This document shows positions 33,687-43,177 of a stretch of 64,000 nucleotides of DNA, piece after piece. The DNA lies in assembly GCF_030053425.1 (NCBI RefSeq), contig NZ_JASGBI010000001.1, positions 2,488,001 to 2,552,000 of the forward strand, given 5' to 3'. The notes under the pieces were generated by a model. It had not been told where the DNA came from. It did no database searches and saw only the letters and a list, made by a program, of their open reading frames with translations. Both the position numbers and the translations under genes were made by a program. Position 1 is the first letter of the stretch, and every line of letters begins with the position of its first letter. Source of the DNA: Lysobacter stagni. GTDB lineage: Bacteria > Pseudomonadota > Gammaproteobacteria > Xanthomonadales > Xanthomonadaceae.

Positions 33687-34100
33687 TCAGCCCCGGTTGG
33701 CGTCCATCCACTGCACCAGCCTTTTCGGTGCCAGGGTGCGGTAGCTGTCGGCGACATGCCGGTCCACGTCGTCCCATTCGGTGCGCGCGTCCAATGCCAT
33801 GCCGACGATGTCCGGCCACCAGCGAGGCAGGAAGTAGGGCGGCCGCGCGAAGCGGGGCACTTCCGCCGCCGGTCGCGGGGTGCGGAAGGTCAGCACGCAC
33901 AGTGGGCCATCGGATTCCGCCGCCTTCGCGTAGGCCGGCGGCCAGCCGTCGGCGATCATCACCACGTGTGCGAAGTTCTTCCGGGCGATGCACCAGCGCG
34001 TGCCGGTCCATGCCTGCTCCTCGACGACTTCCGGCAGGTCCAGGCAGAACAGGCGGAGCTTGTCGATGAAGACCTGGGGCGGGGAGGGATGCCGGGTCAT
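33687..34100 (-). CDS. MmcQ/YjbR family protein
   Basis: A 137-residue soluble protein of the MmcQ/YjbR (CyaY-like fold) family: FCLDLPEVVEEQAWTGTRWCIARKNFAHVV at residues 18-47 is the typical opening, followed by a LTFRTP strand and the PPYFLPRWWPDIVGMALD segment. Members are thought to bind DNA on structural grounds, with no settled role. Divergent from the PLP enzyme gene with a 112-bp gap and 44 bp downstream of the antiporter start on the same strand. Confidence 0.82.
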   Translation of the reverse strand: MTRHPSPPQVFIDKLRLFCLDLPEVVEEQAWTGTRWCIARKNFAHVVMIADGWPPAYAKAAESDGPLCVLTFRTPRPAAEVPRFARPPYFLPRWWPDIVGMALDARTEWDDVDRHVADSYRTLAPKRLVQWMDANRG

Positions 34101-34212
34101 GGCGACCTGCGAGGCTGAAGCACGGTCCAGAGCGTACGCCTGAACCCGTGGGCCGCGGCCGCCATGCCCCGCGCAGTCGCTATGCTGCGCGCATCGCCAC
34201 CTGGAGCCCGCC

Positions 34213-35622
34213 ATGGCCACCGACCGTTTCCAGTCCGCCGTCTTCGACGAGTACCTGGCGAAGGCGAACGCGCATGCGGCGAAGTACCTGCGCACCTTGC
34301 CCGACCGGCACGTGGGCGCACGCATCACGCGCGACGAACTGCTGGCTGCATTGCACACCTCCTTGCCGACGCTGGGCGACGAGGGTGGCGACGTGATCGA
34401 CCTGCTGGCCTCGCAGGTGGATCGCGGCGCGGTCGCGTGCAATTCGCCGCGCTATTTCGGCTTCGTGATCGGCGGTGCGTATCCGGTGGCGCTGGCCGCG
34501 GACTGGCTGGTGTCGACGTGGGACCAGAACGCCGGCATCTACGCGATCTCGCCGCTGGTCGCGGTGCTGGAGGAAGTCGCCGCGCAGTGGCTGCTGGACC
34601 TGTTCGACCTGCCGCGCGAATCCGGCGTGGGTTTCGTCACCGGCTGCCAGATGGCCAACTTCACCTGCCTGGCGGCGGCGCGCCACGCCGTGCTCAAACG
34701 CGTGGGCTGGGACGTGGAAGCCGACGGGCTGATGGGCGCGCCGCGCATCAACGTGGTCGCGTCGGCCGAGTCGCACATCACCATCGACGTGGCGCTGCGC
34801 TACCTCGGCCTGGGCGCGCGTTCGGCACGGCGGGTCGAAAGCGATGAACAAGGCCGCATGCGTCCGGACCGGCTGCGTGAACTGCTGGCCACACTGGATG
34901 GGCCGACCATCGTCTGCGCGCAGGCCGGCAACGTGAACACCGGTGCGTTCGATCCGCTGCGCGAGATCGGTCAGGCCGCGCGCGATCACGGCGCATGGTT
35001 GCACGTGGACGGCGCGTTCGGACTGTGGGCGCGTGCCAGCGAACGGCACCGCGCACTGGCCGACGGCATCGAACTGGCCGATTCGTGGGCCACCGACGCG
35101 CACAAATGGCTCAACGTGCCCTATGACAGCGGCGTGGCGATGGTTCGCGATGCCGAGGCGCATCGCGCGGCGATGACGTCCACCGCCGCGTACCTTGTAC
35201 AGACCCGAGGCGAGGAGCGGGACGCGGTGGACTGGGTGCCGGAATTCTCGCGTCGGGCCCGCGGTGTGCCGGTGTACGCGACATTGCGCGCGCTGGGTCG
35301 CGACGGCGTGCAGGACCTCATCGACCGCTGCTGCGCGCGTGCGTGGCAGATGGCCGACGCGCTGGCGCGCGAGGAGGGCGTGCGCATCCTCAACGACGTG
35401 GTCCTCAACCAGGTGCTGGTGCGCTTCGACAACGATGACGACGTCACCCGCGCGGTCATCGACGGCGTGCAGCGCGAAGGCACCTGCTGGCTGGGCGGGA
35501 CGACATGGCAGGGGCAGGGCGCGATGCGCATCTCGGTGTCGAACTGGGCCACTACCGAGGACGACGCCGCGCGCAGCGTCGCGGCCATCGTCAAGGTCTT
35601 CCGGGCGATGCGGCAGCGCTAG
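34213..35622 (+). CDS. PLP-dependent group II amino acid decarboxylase
   Basis: A 469-residue fold-type I PLP enzyme of the group II decarboxylases (relatives of glutamate, aromatic amino acid and diaminobutyrate decarboxylases). PLP-lysine is Lys298 in ATDAHKWLNVPYDSG; HVDGAFGLWA (residues 264-273) supplies the Asp that binds the pyridine nitrogen; FVTGCQMANFTCL (141-153) forms the phosphate-binding turn and ESHIT (186-190) the stacking His. The substrate cannot be assigned. It ends four bases before the stop of the convergent GntP-type permease gene. Confidence 0.85.
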   Translation: MATDRFQSAVFDEYLAKANAHAAKYLRTLPDRHVGARITRDELLAALHTSLPTLGDEGGDVIDLLASQVDRGAVACNSPRYFGFVIGGAYPVALAADWLVSTWDQNAGIYAISPLVAVLEEVAAQWLLDLFDLPRESGVGFVTGCQMANFTCLAAARHAVLKRVGWDVEADGLMGAPRINVVASAESHITIDVALRYLGLGARSARRVESDEQGRMRPDRLRELLATLDGPTIVCAQAGNVNTGAFDPLREIGQAARDHGAWLHVDGAFGLWARASERHRALADGIELADSWATDAHKWLNVPYDSGVAMVRDAEAHRAAMTSTAAYLVQTRGEERDAVDWVPEFSRRARGVPVYATLRALGRDGVQDLIDRCCARAWQMADALAREEGVRILNDVVLNQVLVRFDNDDDVTRAVIDGVQREGTCWLGGTTWQGQGAMRISVSNWATTEDDAARSVAAIVKVFRAMRQR

Positions 35623-35626
35623 CGCG

Positions 35627-37024
35627 TCACACGATGCCGAAGGCGTAGAACGCGCCGATCACCACGAATACCGCCGCGGTCTTGATCAGCGTGATCGCGA
35701 AGATGTCCTTGTAGGCCTGGCGATGGGTCAGGCCGGTGACGGCCAGCAGCGTGATCACCGCGCCGTTGTGCGGCAGGGTGTCCATGCCGCCGGAGGCCAT
35801 CGCCGCCACGCGGTGCAGCACCTCCATCGGGATGCCGGATGCGTTGGCGTTGGCGATGAAGGTATCCGCCATGGCCGCTAGCGCAATGCTCATGCCGCCC
35901 GACGCCGAGCCGGTGATGCCCGCCAGCGCGGTGACAGTGACGGCCTGGTTGACCAGCGGATTGGGGATGGTGCTCAGCGCGTCGGCCACCACCAGGAAGC
36001 CCGGCAGCGCCGCGATCACCGCGCCGAACCCGTACTCGGACGCGGTGTTCATCGCCGCCAGCAACGCGCCGTTGATGGCGGACTTCGTGCCCTCGGCGAA
36101 GGAGGCCATCACGGGCTTCCACGCGAACACCAGCACGGTGGCGATGCCGATCAGCAGCGCGCCCTGCACGGCCCACAGCGCGGCGACCTTCGCCACTTCC
36201 TGCACGACCGGCGCCGCGGTGCCGATGATGGCCGGATCGAAGCTGTGGCTCTCGCCGTAGAAATGCGGGATGGCGATGGTCAGCACCTTGTTGGCCACGC
36301 CCACCAGCACCAGCGGCAGGATGGCGATGGCCGGATGCGCCAGCGATTCGCCCATGAAGGGGGCGGGTTCGTTGACCAGCGCCGTGCCGTAGCCTTCGCC
36401 GTTCGCCAGTGCGACGCGGCGGCGCCAGTCCAGATAGAACAGGCCGACAGTGAGGATGAATACACCGCCCAGCGTGCCCAGCCACGGCGCCGCCCAGGTG
36501 TTGGTGCCGAAGAACGTGGTGGGGATGATGTTCTGGATCTGCGGCGTGCCGGGCAGTGCGTCCATCGTGAAGGTGAACGCACCCAGCGCGATGGTGCCGG
36601 GAATAAGTCGCTTGGGGATGTCGCTCTGGCGGAACAGTTCCGCGGCGAACGGATACACCGCGAACACCACCACGAACAGCGACACGCCGCCGTAGGTCAG
36701 CAGTGCGCACACCGCCACGATGGAGAGCATCGCCCGGCCTGCGCCGAACAGGCGGATGGTGGCCGCCACGATCGCCCTGGAAAAACCCGACAGCTCGATC
36801 AGCTTGCCGAAGATCGCGCCCAGCAGGAACACGGGGAAGTACAGCTTCAGGAAGCCGACCATCTTGTCCATGAACAGACCGGTGAACATCGGCGCGACCA
36901 GCGTCGGGTCGGTCAATAGCACCGCGCCCAGCGCCGCGACCGGCGCGAACAGGATCACGCTGTAGCCGCGGTAGGCCACGAACATCAGGAAACACAGCGC
37001 GGCCAGCACGATCAGAAATGCCAT
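35627..37024 (-). CDS. GntP/CitMHS-type organic acid permease
   Basis: A 465-residue inner-membrane transporter of the ion transporter superfamily resembling GntP gluconate and short-chain hydroxyacid permeases. Twelve or so hydrophobic helices; recognisable parts are VFLLGAIFGKLIELSG (about residues 65-80), LTYGGVSLFVVVFAVYPFA, FTMDALPGTPQIQNIIPTTF, and SASGGMSIALAAM with ASGGMDTLPHNGAVITLL towards the C-terminus, where the family binds substrate. Likely proton symport of a hydroxy or keto acid such as 3-hydroxybutyrate, gluconate or citrate; 3-hydroxybutyrate would fit the nearby PHA genes but this is only a guess. Divergent from a TonB receptor. Confidence 0.83.
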   Translation of the reverse strand: MAFLIVLAALCFLMFVAYRGYSVILFAPVAALGAVLLTDPTLVAPMFTGLFMDKMVGFLKLYFPVFLLGAIFGKLIELSGFSRAIVAATIRLFGAGRAMLSIVAVCALLTYGGVSLFVVVFAVYPFAAELFRQSDIPKRLIPGTIALGAFTFTMDALPGTPQIQNIIPTTFFGTNTWAAPWLGTLGGVFILTVGLFYLDWRRRVALANGEGYGTALVNEPAPFMGESLAHPAIAILPLVLVGVANKVLTIAIPHFYGESHSFDPAIIGTAAPVVQEVAKVAALWAVQGALLIGIATVLVFAWKPVMASFAEGTKSAINGALLAAMNTASEYGFGAVIAALPGFLVVADALSTIPNPLVNQAVTVTALAGITGSASGGMSIALAAMADTFIANANASGIPMEVLHRVAAMASGGMDTLPHNGAVITLLAVTGLTHRQAYKDIFAITLIKTAAVFVVIGAFYAFGIV

Positions 37025-37065
37025 GGACGTCCCCGGAACGAAGCGAGCGAGATCGCCATCAGGCT

Positions 37066-37165
37066 GTCATCCCCGCGCAGGCGGGGATCCAAGTGTCCGG
37101 CGTGTCACGCCTTACGGAGGCGGTGATGCATCGGTAAGTTGGATTCCCGCCTTCGCGGGAATGAC
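37066..37165. repeat. Family B repeat: two inverted hairpins about 100 bp apart
   Basis: The 320-bp gap between permease and TonB receptor has no gene. Its left half holds two hairpins facing each other: 37066-37090 (GTCATCCCCGC then GCGGGGATCC) and 37141-37165 (GGATTCCCGCC then GCGGGAATGAC). The second, reverse complemented, matches the first at 22 of 25 positions, so the element has terminal inverted repeats, like a small miniature element. The core of the second hairpin is a common intergenic repeat in proteobacteria. A related hairpin lies at 60109. The rest of the gap (37166-37344) shows only a GGGGGAGGAG ribosome binding site. Confidence 0.75.
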
Positions 37166-37344
37166 GGCAGGGGCGATGGGGTCAGTCTCACGATGGCCGC
37201 GGCCCCCGGGCATTGTCCGAAGGTACAGCAGCGACCTTTGGACCTGGCGACCTAGTCTTGCCGCAAGACGGGGAGGGGCCCGTCGTCCATTTCGCTCCGG
37301 CCGCCGGCCGGTTCGCGGCCAACGATTGGGGGAGGAGCGTTCAC

Positions 37345-39573
37345 ATGAACCACCACAAGAGCAGGACCAGCCTCAGCATCGCCATCGCCTTCGCACTGCT
37401 GGCTCCGGCCGCGCATGCGCAGGAAGCGGCGACGCAGGACGGCAAGGCCACCAACCTCGGAGCCGTCACGGTGACCGCGCGCAAGCGCGAGGAAACCCTG
37501 CAGGAAGTGCCGGTGGCGGTGACCGCCTTCACCGCGCAGGCGCTGGACAAGCTCAACATCGAGGACCTGGGCGACCTGGACGCGCAGGTGCCCAACCTCA
37601 CCATCTACGCCGCGCGCGGCTCGAGCAGCACCATCACCGCCTACATCCGCGGCGTCGGCCAGTCCGACCCGCTGTGGGGCGTGGACCCGGGTGTGGGCAT
37701 CTACATGGACGACGTCTACATCGCCCGTCCGCAGGGTGCACTGCTGGACATCTTCGACGCCGAGCGCGTGGAAGTGCTGCGCGGCCCGCAGGGCACGCTC
37801 TATGGAAAGAACACCATCGGTGGCGCGATCAAGTACATCTCGCGCGGTCTGCCGGAGAAGGCCGAAGGCCAGGTGTCGGTCACCGTGGGCAGCTACAACC
37901 AGCTCGACGTGAAGGCCGCGATGGGTGGCTCGGTCGGCGACGGCGCCCTGCGCGGTCGCCTGGCCGTGGGCAGCTTCAACCGTGACGGTTTCGGCGAGAA
38001 CCTCTTCAGCGAACAGGACGTCAGCGACAAGGAAATCCTGGCCATGCGTGGCCAGCTGGGTGCGTTCGTCAGCGAGAACCTGGACATCCAGTTCGCCTTC
38101 GACTGGATGGACGACCAGTCCGGCGTGCGCGGCGCCAGGATGCTCGCGCCGAACCGCTTCGCACCGGGCTTCGCACCGCTGGACGACCGCTACGACATCC
38201 GCAGCGGCATGCCCAACATCAACGACACCGAAATGAAGGGTCTGTCGGCCACGCTGAACTGGCGCGTCAACGAGGACTGGGCGGTCAAGTACATCCTGGC
38301 CAAGCGCGAGTCCGACACCGAGACCAACATCGACTTCGACACGCTGCCCAACAAGATCGCCGACGTGAAGGCGTTCTACAGCGACGAACAGGTGACCAAC
38401 GAACTGCAGGTCAACTACGACGCCGGCGGCCGCAGCCGCGGCGTGGTCGGCGTGTACGCCTTCGACGGCGAAGCCGGCGGCCAGGTGCTCAACAACTTCT
38501 TCAATCTGTCGTTCGGCGACACCCAGGGCACCATCTTCACCGACCAGCTCGCGCTGTACGGCGACTGGACGTTCGACCTGACCGACAAGCTCAAGCTCGA
38601 CGTCGGCGCCCGCTACACGGACGAGCGCAAGCATGCGGTGGTGCTCAACCGCTGTTACACGGATGCCACCTTCAGCACGCTGGCGGTGCGCTGCGCAGCC
38701 AACAACCCGACGCCGATCGCGGCGAACTTCGACAAGCGCATCAGCTTCGAGAACACCTCGCCGAAGGTATCGCTGGATTACCAGATCACGCCCGACATCA
38801 TGGTGTACGGCCTGGCCACGCGTGGCTTCAAGTCCGGTGGCTACAACATCCGTGCGCAGGCCACCGCGGTGCCGCGTTCGGCCGAGCCGTTCGACGACGA
38901 ATCGGTCGACAGCTACGAAATCGGCACGAAGATGGCGTTCCTCGACCAGATGCTGTTCCTGAACCTGGCCGCGTTCCACAACAAGTACGAAGACATCCAG
39001 CTGTCGGTGTTCACCGCCTACGACAGCAACGGCGACGGCGTGGACGACGCGTTCTTCGGCGACTTCACCAATGCCGGTGCGGGCACCGTGCAGGGCGTGG
39101 AAGTGGAATACCAGTGGATGCCGACCACGAACTGGCTGATCAGCGGCAACCTGGCCTGGCTGGACGCGAAGTACGACGAGTTCATGTACGCCGGCGTCAA
39201 CATCGCCGACGAACAGGAGTTCACCAACGCACCGGACTTCTCGGGCGCGGTCAACGTCGAGTACCACACGGACCTGTCCGGCGGCGGCAACCTGTCGGCG
39301 CGCGTGGGCTACAGCTACCAGAGCGACGTGGTGGCGACGACCGAGATCGTGCGCACCGGTGCGCAGCCGATCACGCAGGATGGATACGGGCTGGTCAATG
39401 CCGGCGTGATCTGGCGCCTGGACGATGCGTGGTCCTTCTCGCTGCAGGGCACCAACCTGACCGACAAGGAATATCGCACCACCGGCTACAACCTCAACGC
39501 CGCGCTGGGCGTGCTCACCGGCTTCTACGGCCCGCCGCGCCAGTACACGCTGTCGGTGCGGTACGACTTCTGA
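37345..39573 (+). CDS. TonB-dependent outer-membrane receptor
   Basis: A 742-residue receptor. Signal peptide MNHHKSRTSLSIAIAFALLAPAAHAQ is followed by a TonB-box-like VTVTARKREETLQEVPVAVT at about residues 42-61 and the plug (RVEVLRGPQGTLYGKNTIGGAIKY, about 137-160). The rest is the 22-strand barrel, ending in the aromatic residue of an outer-membrane protein (QYTLSVRYDF). The plug type is that of broad families that take up carbohydrates, vitamins or aromatic compounds; siderophore uptake is not implied. It has no FecA-type signalling domain. ATG 37345 follows GGGGGAGGAG. No transport partner is beside it except the divergent GntP-type permease. Confidence 0.88.
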   Translation: MNHHKSRTSLSIAIAFALLAPAAHAQEAATQDGKATNLGAVTVTARKREETLQEVPVAVTAFTAQALDKLNIEDLGDLDAQVPNLTIYAARGSSSTITAYIRGVGQSDPLWGVDPGVGIYMDDVYIARPQGALLDIFDAERVEVLRGPQGTLYGKNTIGGAIKYISRGLPEKAEGQVSVTVGSYNQLDVKAAMGGSVGDGALRGRLAVGSFNRDGFGENLFSEQDVSDKEILAMRGQLGAFVSENLDIQFAFDWMDDQSGVRGARMLAPNRFAPGFAPLDDRYDIRSGMPNINDTEMKGLSATLNWRVNEDWAVKYILAKRESDTETNIDFDTLPNKIADVKAFYSDEQVTNELQVNYDAGGRSRGVVGVYAFDGEAGGQVLNNFFNLSFGDTQGTIFTDQLALYGDWTFDLTDKLKLDVGARYTDERKHAVVLNRCYTDATFSTLAVRCAANNPTPIAANFDKRISFENTSPKVSLDYQITPDIMVYGLATRGFKSGGYNIRAQATAVPRSAEPFDDESVDSYEIGTKMAFLDQMLFLNLAAFHNKYEDIQLSVFTAYDSNGDGVDDAFFGDFTNAGAGTVQGVEVEYQWMPTTNWLISGNLAWLDAKYDEFMYAGVNIADEQEFTNAPDFSGAVNVEYHTDLSGGGNLSARVGYSYQSDVVATTEIVRTGAQPITQDGYGLVNAGVIWRLDDAWSFSLQGTNLTDKEYRTTGYNLNAALGVLTGFYGPPRQYTLSVRYDF

Positions 39574-39583
39574 TGCATCCTGA

Positions 39584-39734
39584 GCCCCTCTCCCGACGGG
39601 AGAGGGGTTGGGGTGAGGGGCAACGAAGGGGACGCAACGATGCGAGGCGGTGCGGTGAGGCGCACGGAACTCCGGCGCCGTCGCTTCGTTCCCCCTCATC
39701 CGCCCTGCGGGCACCTTCTCCCGCAGGGAGAAGG
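39584..39734. repeat. Family A repeat (copy 4, inverted modules)
   Basis: Between the receptor stop and the kinase start lie CCCCTCTCCCGACGGGAGAGGGG (39585-39607), a G-rich stretch TTGGGGTGAGGGGC, and a reverse-oriented A2 module CCCTCATCCGCCCTGCGGG then CACCTTCTCCCGCAGGGAGAAGG (39692-39734). The two modules face each other here. The A2-like part lies only 50 bp before the kinase start and so could affect its transcription. Confidence 0.75.
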
Positions 39735-39784
39735 AGGATGCCGCGCCATTTCATTGGCTATGCTTCCCTCATGAGCCCCACCGC

Positions 39785-42700
39785 ATGCCCATGCTGAGCT
39801 TCACCGCCGTCGCCCTGGCCAGCCTGGCCTGGCTGGCGTTGATGTTCGGCACGGCGCTCTACGCCGAACGGCGGCCCGCGTTGTTCGCGCGGCACTGGCG
39901 CCACGTGTATGCGCTGTCGCTGGCGGTGCACTGCACCTCCTGGACGTTCTACGGCACGGTCACGCAGGCGGCGCGCTATGGCTGGCCGCTGCCGCCGACG
40001 TTCCTCGGCGCGATCCTGCTGTACGCACTGGGCATCGCCTTCATGGTGAAGCTGGTGCGCCTGTCGCGCGAGACCAACGCCACCTCGCTCGCCGACCTCA
40101 TCGCCACGCGACTGGGCAAGGACGCATGGTTGGCGGCCACGGTCACGCTGGTCGCGGCGCTGGGCCTGATTCCCTACATCGCGCTGCAGCTGAAGGCCGT
40201 GGCGATGAGCGTGGCAATGCTGACCACGCGCAGCGCCGAGGGCGCGGCCGCGCCGGCATGGCAGGACAGCGCGCTGTACGTCGCGCTGGCGATGGCGTTG
40301 TTCGCGATGCTGTTCGGCACGCGCCGCGCGAGCGCCGCCGAGCACAACCGCGGACTCGTACTGGCGATGGCGTTCGAGTCGGTGTTCAAGCTGGTCGCGA
40401 TGCTGACCCTGGGCGCATTCGTCTGGTTCGGGCTGGGCGACCTGCCCGATGTGGCGAGCGTGCCGCCGACCGAACGCGTCGCCGATGGCTTCGCACCGCT
40501 GGTGATGCTGGGCGCGTTGGCGATGTTCATCCTGCCGCACCAGTTCCACGTGGGCGTGGTCGAGTGCCGCGACGAGCGCGACGTGCGCACCGCGCGCTGG
40601 CAGTTCCCCTTGTACCTGGTGCTGATCGCGCTGCCGGTGCTTCCGCTGGCCACCGCGGGCCAGGCGTTGCTGGGCAATACCGATGTGCCGTCGGACCTGT
40701 ACGTGCTGGCGTTGCCGCTGTCGCAGGGTCAACACGGGCTGGCGCTGTTCGCGTTCCTGGGCGGGCTCAGCGCCGCCACCGGCATGGTGGTGGTGAGCAC
40801 GCTCACGCTCAGCCTGATGATCGGCAACCATTGGTTCGCGCCGGGCCTGCTGCGTGGCGCGTGGTCGCGCAACGACGGCAGCGACCTGCGCGGCAGCGTG
40901 CTGGCGCTGCGCCGCGGCGGCATCGCGGCGATCATGCTGCTGGCCTGGGCGTATAGCCGCCTGCTGGCCGGCAGCGATGCGCTGGCCGACGTGGGCGCGG
41001 TGTCGTTCTCGGCGCTGGCGACGCTGGCGCCGGTGCTCGGCTTCGCCGTATGGCGACCGCAGACGCCGCCGCGCGCGGCGGTGATCGGCGTGGTCGCCGG
41101 TTTTGCCGCATGGGCCTGGGTGCTGTTGTTGCCGATGGCACTGGAAGCGCGTGGCGCGCCGCCGTCGTGGATCGATGCCGGGCCGTTCGGCCTGCGCTGG
41201 CTTGCACCGGACGGACTGTTCGGCCTGACCGGATGGAGTCGCCTGGGACGCGCGGTGGGCGCCAGCGTGTTCGTCGGTGCGCTGGCCACGGTATTGGCCG
41301 CGCTGTGGCGGCGCGAGGCACCGCATGCGGCACGCCGCGGCCTCGACGTCCAGACGCTGCGCGACGCCGGCCTGCGCTTCCTGTCGCGCGAACGCGTGAT
41401 GCAACTGCTGCACGACGTTCCTACCGTTGGCCCCGTGCCGGCGCCGGTGGAAGCGCGCATCGAACGCGAACTGGCGGCGGTGCTGGGTTCGGCGTCCGCG
41501 CGTGTGCTGCTCGATGCCGCACGCCGTGCGACCGGACGCGACCTCGACACCGTCGCGGCGATCGTCGGCGAAGCGTCGGCCGACCTGCGCTTCAACCAGC
41601 GCGTGCTGGAAGCGGCGCTGCAGAACATGAGCCAGGGCATCAGCGTGGTCGATGCGGAACTACGCCTGGTCGCATGGAACCGCCGCTACGTGGAACTGTT
41701 CGGGTTCCCCGCGGAGTTGCTGCAGGTGGGACGGCCGATCGCCGAACTCTCGCGCTGGGCCTTGCAGCGCCTGCCGCCGCACGGGCGCAGCGAGCGCGAG
41801 CTGGAGCGCGCACTGGAACGCCGCCTGGCGTTCATGCGCGCCGGCACGCTGCACCTGTCCGAGCGCGTGCTGCCCGACGGCAGCATCATCGAGATCCGTG
41901 GCAACCCGATGCCCGGCGGTGGTTTCGTCGCGACCTTCACCGACGTGACCGCGTTCCGTCGCGCCGAGGCGGGCCTGATCATGGCCAACGAAACGCTGGA
42001 GCAACGCGTCGTCGAGCGCACGACCGATCTGGAAATCGCCAAGCGCGAGGCCGAGCGCGCGAACGAAGCCAAGAGCCGCTTCCTCGCCGCCATCGGCCAC
42101 GACCTGATGCAACCGCTGCACGCAGCGCAGTTGTTCGCCGATTCGCTGAGCCAGCAGCTGCACGATCCGCACCAGCGCGGGACGGTAGCGCAGATCGGCG
42201 GCGCGCTGGATTCCACGCACGATCTGCTCGCCGGCCTGCTCGATATGTCGCGACTGGAAGCCGGCGGCCTGGTACCGCAGCCGCGCGCATTCCCGCTGGC
42301 CGACGTGCTGGAGCCGCTGGCGTCGGAGTTCCGGGCGATCTCCGCCGCGCGCGGGCTGCGATTCCGCTTCGTGCCCACGCGCGCGTGGGTGCACACCGAT
42401 CCTCAACTTCTGCGCCGCGTGCTGCAGAACTTCCTCGCCAACGCGGTGCGCTACACGCAGGACGGTGGCGTGCTGCTCGGTGTTCGTCGCGACGGCAGCG
42501 GCGTGCGCATCGAAGTGCACGACACCGGGCCGGGTATTCCGCATGACCAGCAGGCGACGATCTTCGAGGAATTCCGTCGAGGCGAGGATGCGCCGGGGCA
42601 GGGGCTTGGGCTGGGCCTGTCGATCGCCGAACGCATCGCGCAACTGCTGCACGCACCGCTTGCACTGCGCAGTCGCATGGGCGTGGGCACCGCGTTCTGC

Positions 42701-43144
42701 GTGCGCGTCGAACAGGCGCCGCGCCCGGCCAGTGCGCCGCATGCGCAATCTGTGCGCGAGGGTCAGGCGCTGCGCGTGCTGCTGGTCGACAACGACCCGC
42801 TGGCGATGGACGCGCTGGCTGGCGTGCTGCAGCGCTGGGGGTACGAGGTCGTCACCGCGCTGGACGGCATCGAGGCCGAAGCCGCGCTGCATCGCGCCGA
42901 CGCCGCGCTGTGGCTGTTCGATTACCACCTCGACGACGGCGACACCGGCGTGTTGCTTGCGCAGCGACTGTCCGATCAGTTCGGCGCGCGGCCGACGCTG
43001 ATCCTCAGTGCCGACCGCGGCGAAGACGTGCGCCGCGCCGTGCACGAGGCGGGCCTGTCGCTACTGGCCAAACCGGTCAAGCCGCTGGCGTTGAAGTCGG
43101 TGCTGGATCGCGTGCTTGCGGCGCGGGAACTGGAGTTGAGCTGA
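39785..43144 (+). CDS. Hybrid sensor kinase: SSS transporter domain, PAS, HisKA, REC (CrbS/MxtR-like)
   Basis: A 1119-residue membrane kinase. Residues 1-500 form about 13 helices of a sodium:solute symporter domain (HCTSWTFYGTVTQAARYGW, TSLADLIATRLGK, HQFHVGVVECRDE). A PAS domain follows at about 605-740 (SQGISVVDAELRLVAWNRRYVELF). The H-box RFLAAIGHDLMQPLHAAQLF holds phospho-accepting His772; ATP-binding boxes are NFLANAVRYT, DTGPGIP and GLGLGLSIAERI. A receiver domain (from about 995) has DNDP and phospho-acceptor Asp1046 with Lys in LLAKPVKPL. The domain order matches CrbS and MxtR, which control the acetate switch with a LuxR-type regulator. Convergent with such a regulator, 33 bp away. 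ATG 39785 or 39791. Confidence 0.88.
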   Translation: MPMLSFTAVALASLAWLALMFGTALYAERRPALFARHWRHVYALSLAVHCTSWTFYGTVTQAARYGWPLPPTFLGAILLYALGIAFMVKLVRLSRETNATSLADLIATRLGKDAWLAATVTLVAALGLIPYIALQLKAVAMSVAMLTTRSAEGAAAPAWQDSALYVALAMALFAMLFGTRRASAAEHNRGLVLAMAFESVFKLVAMLTLGAFVWFGLGDLPDVASVPPTERVADGFAPLVMLGALAMFILPHQFHVGVVECRDERDVRTARWQFPLYLVLIALPVLPLATAGQALLGNTDVPSDLYVLALPLSQGQHGLALFAFLGGLSAATGMVVVSTLTLSLMIGNHWFAPGLLRGAWSRNDGSDLRGSVLALRRGGIAAIMLLAWAYSRLLAGSDALADVGAVSFSALATLAPVLGFAVWRPQTPPRAAVIGVVAGFAAWAWVLLLPMALEARGAPPSWIDAGPFGLRWLAPDGLFGLTGWSRLGRAVGASVFVGALATVLAALWRREAPHAARRGLDVQTLRDAGLRFLSRERVMQLLHDVPTVGPVPAPVEARIERELAAVLGSASARVLLDAARRATGRDLDTVAAIVGEASADLRFNQRVLEAALQNMSQGISVVDAELRLVAWNRRYVELFGFPAELLQVGRPIAELSRWALQRLPPHGRSERELERALERRLAFMRAGTLHLSERVLPDGSIIEIRGNPMPGGGFVATFTDVTAFRRAEAGLIMANETLEQRVVERTTDLEIAKREAERANEAKSRFLAAIGHDLMQPLHAAQLFADSLSQQLHDPHQRGTVAQIGGALDSTHDLLAGLLDMSRLEAGGLVPQPRAFPLADVLEPLASEFRAISAARGLRFRFVPTRAWVHTDPQLLRRVLQNFLANAVRYTQDGGVLLGVRRDGSGVRIEVHDTGPGIPHDQQATIFEEFRRGEDAPGQGLGLGLSIAERIAQLLHAPLALRSRMGVGTAFCVRVEQAPRPASAPHAQSVREGQALRVLLVDNDPLAMDALAGVLQRWGYEVVTALDGIEAEAALHRADAALWLFDYHLDDGDTGVLLAQRLSDQFGARPTLILSADRGEDVRRAVHEAGLSLLAKPVKPLALKSVLDRVLAARELELS

Positions 43145-43177
43145 CGCATCGCGTCGCCCGAGTGAACGGGCCGTTCG

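Noticed and set aside
30512..33757. A 1081-codon minus-strand frame suggesting a fusion upstream of the beta-lactamase-like protein
   Set aside because: It runs through the antiporter and YciI genes in the wrong frame, and a proper signal peptide begins at 31714.
39585..39607. Hairpin after the TonB receptor considered as a simple terminator
   Set aside because: No T-run follows, and the same sequence type recurs in several gaps, so it is listed as a repeat; a terminator effect is still possible.
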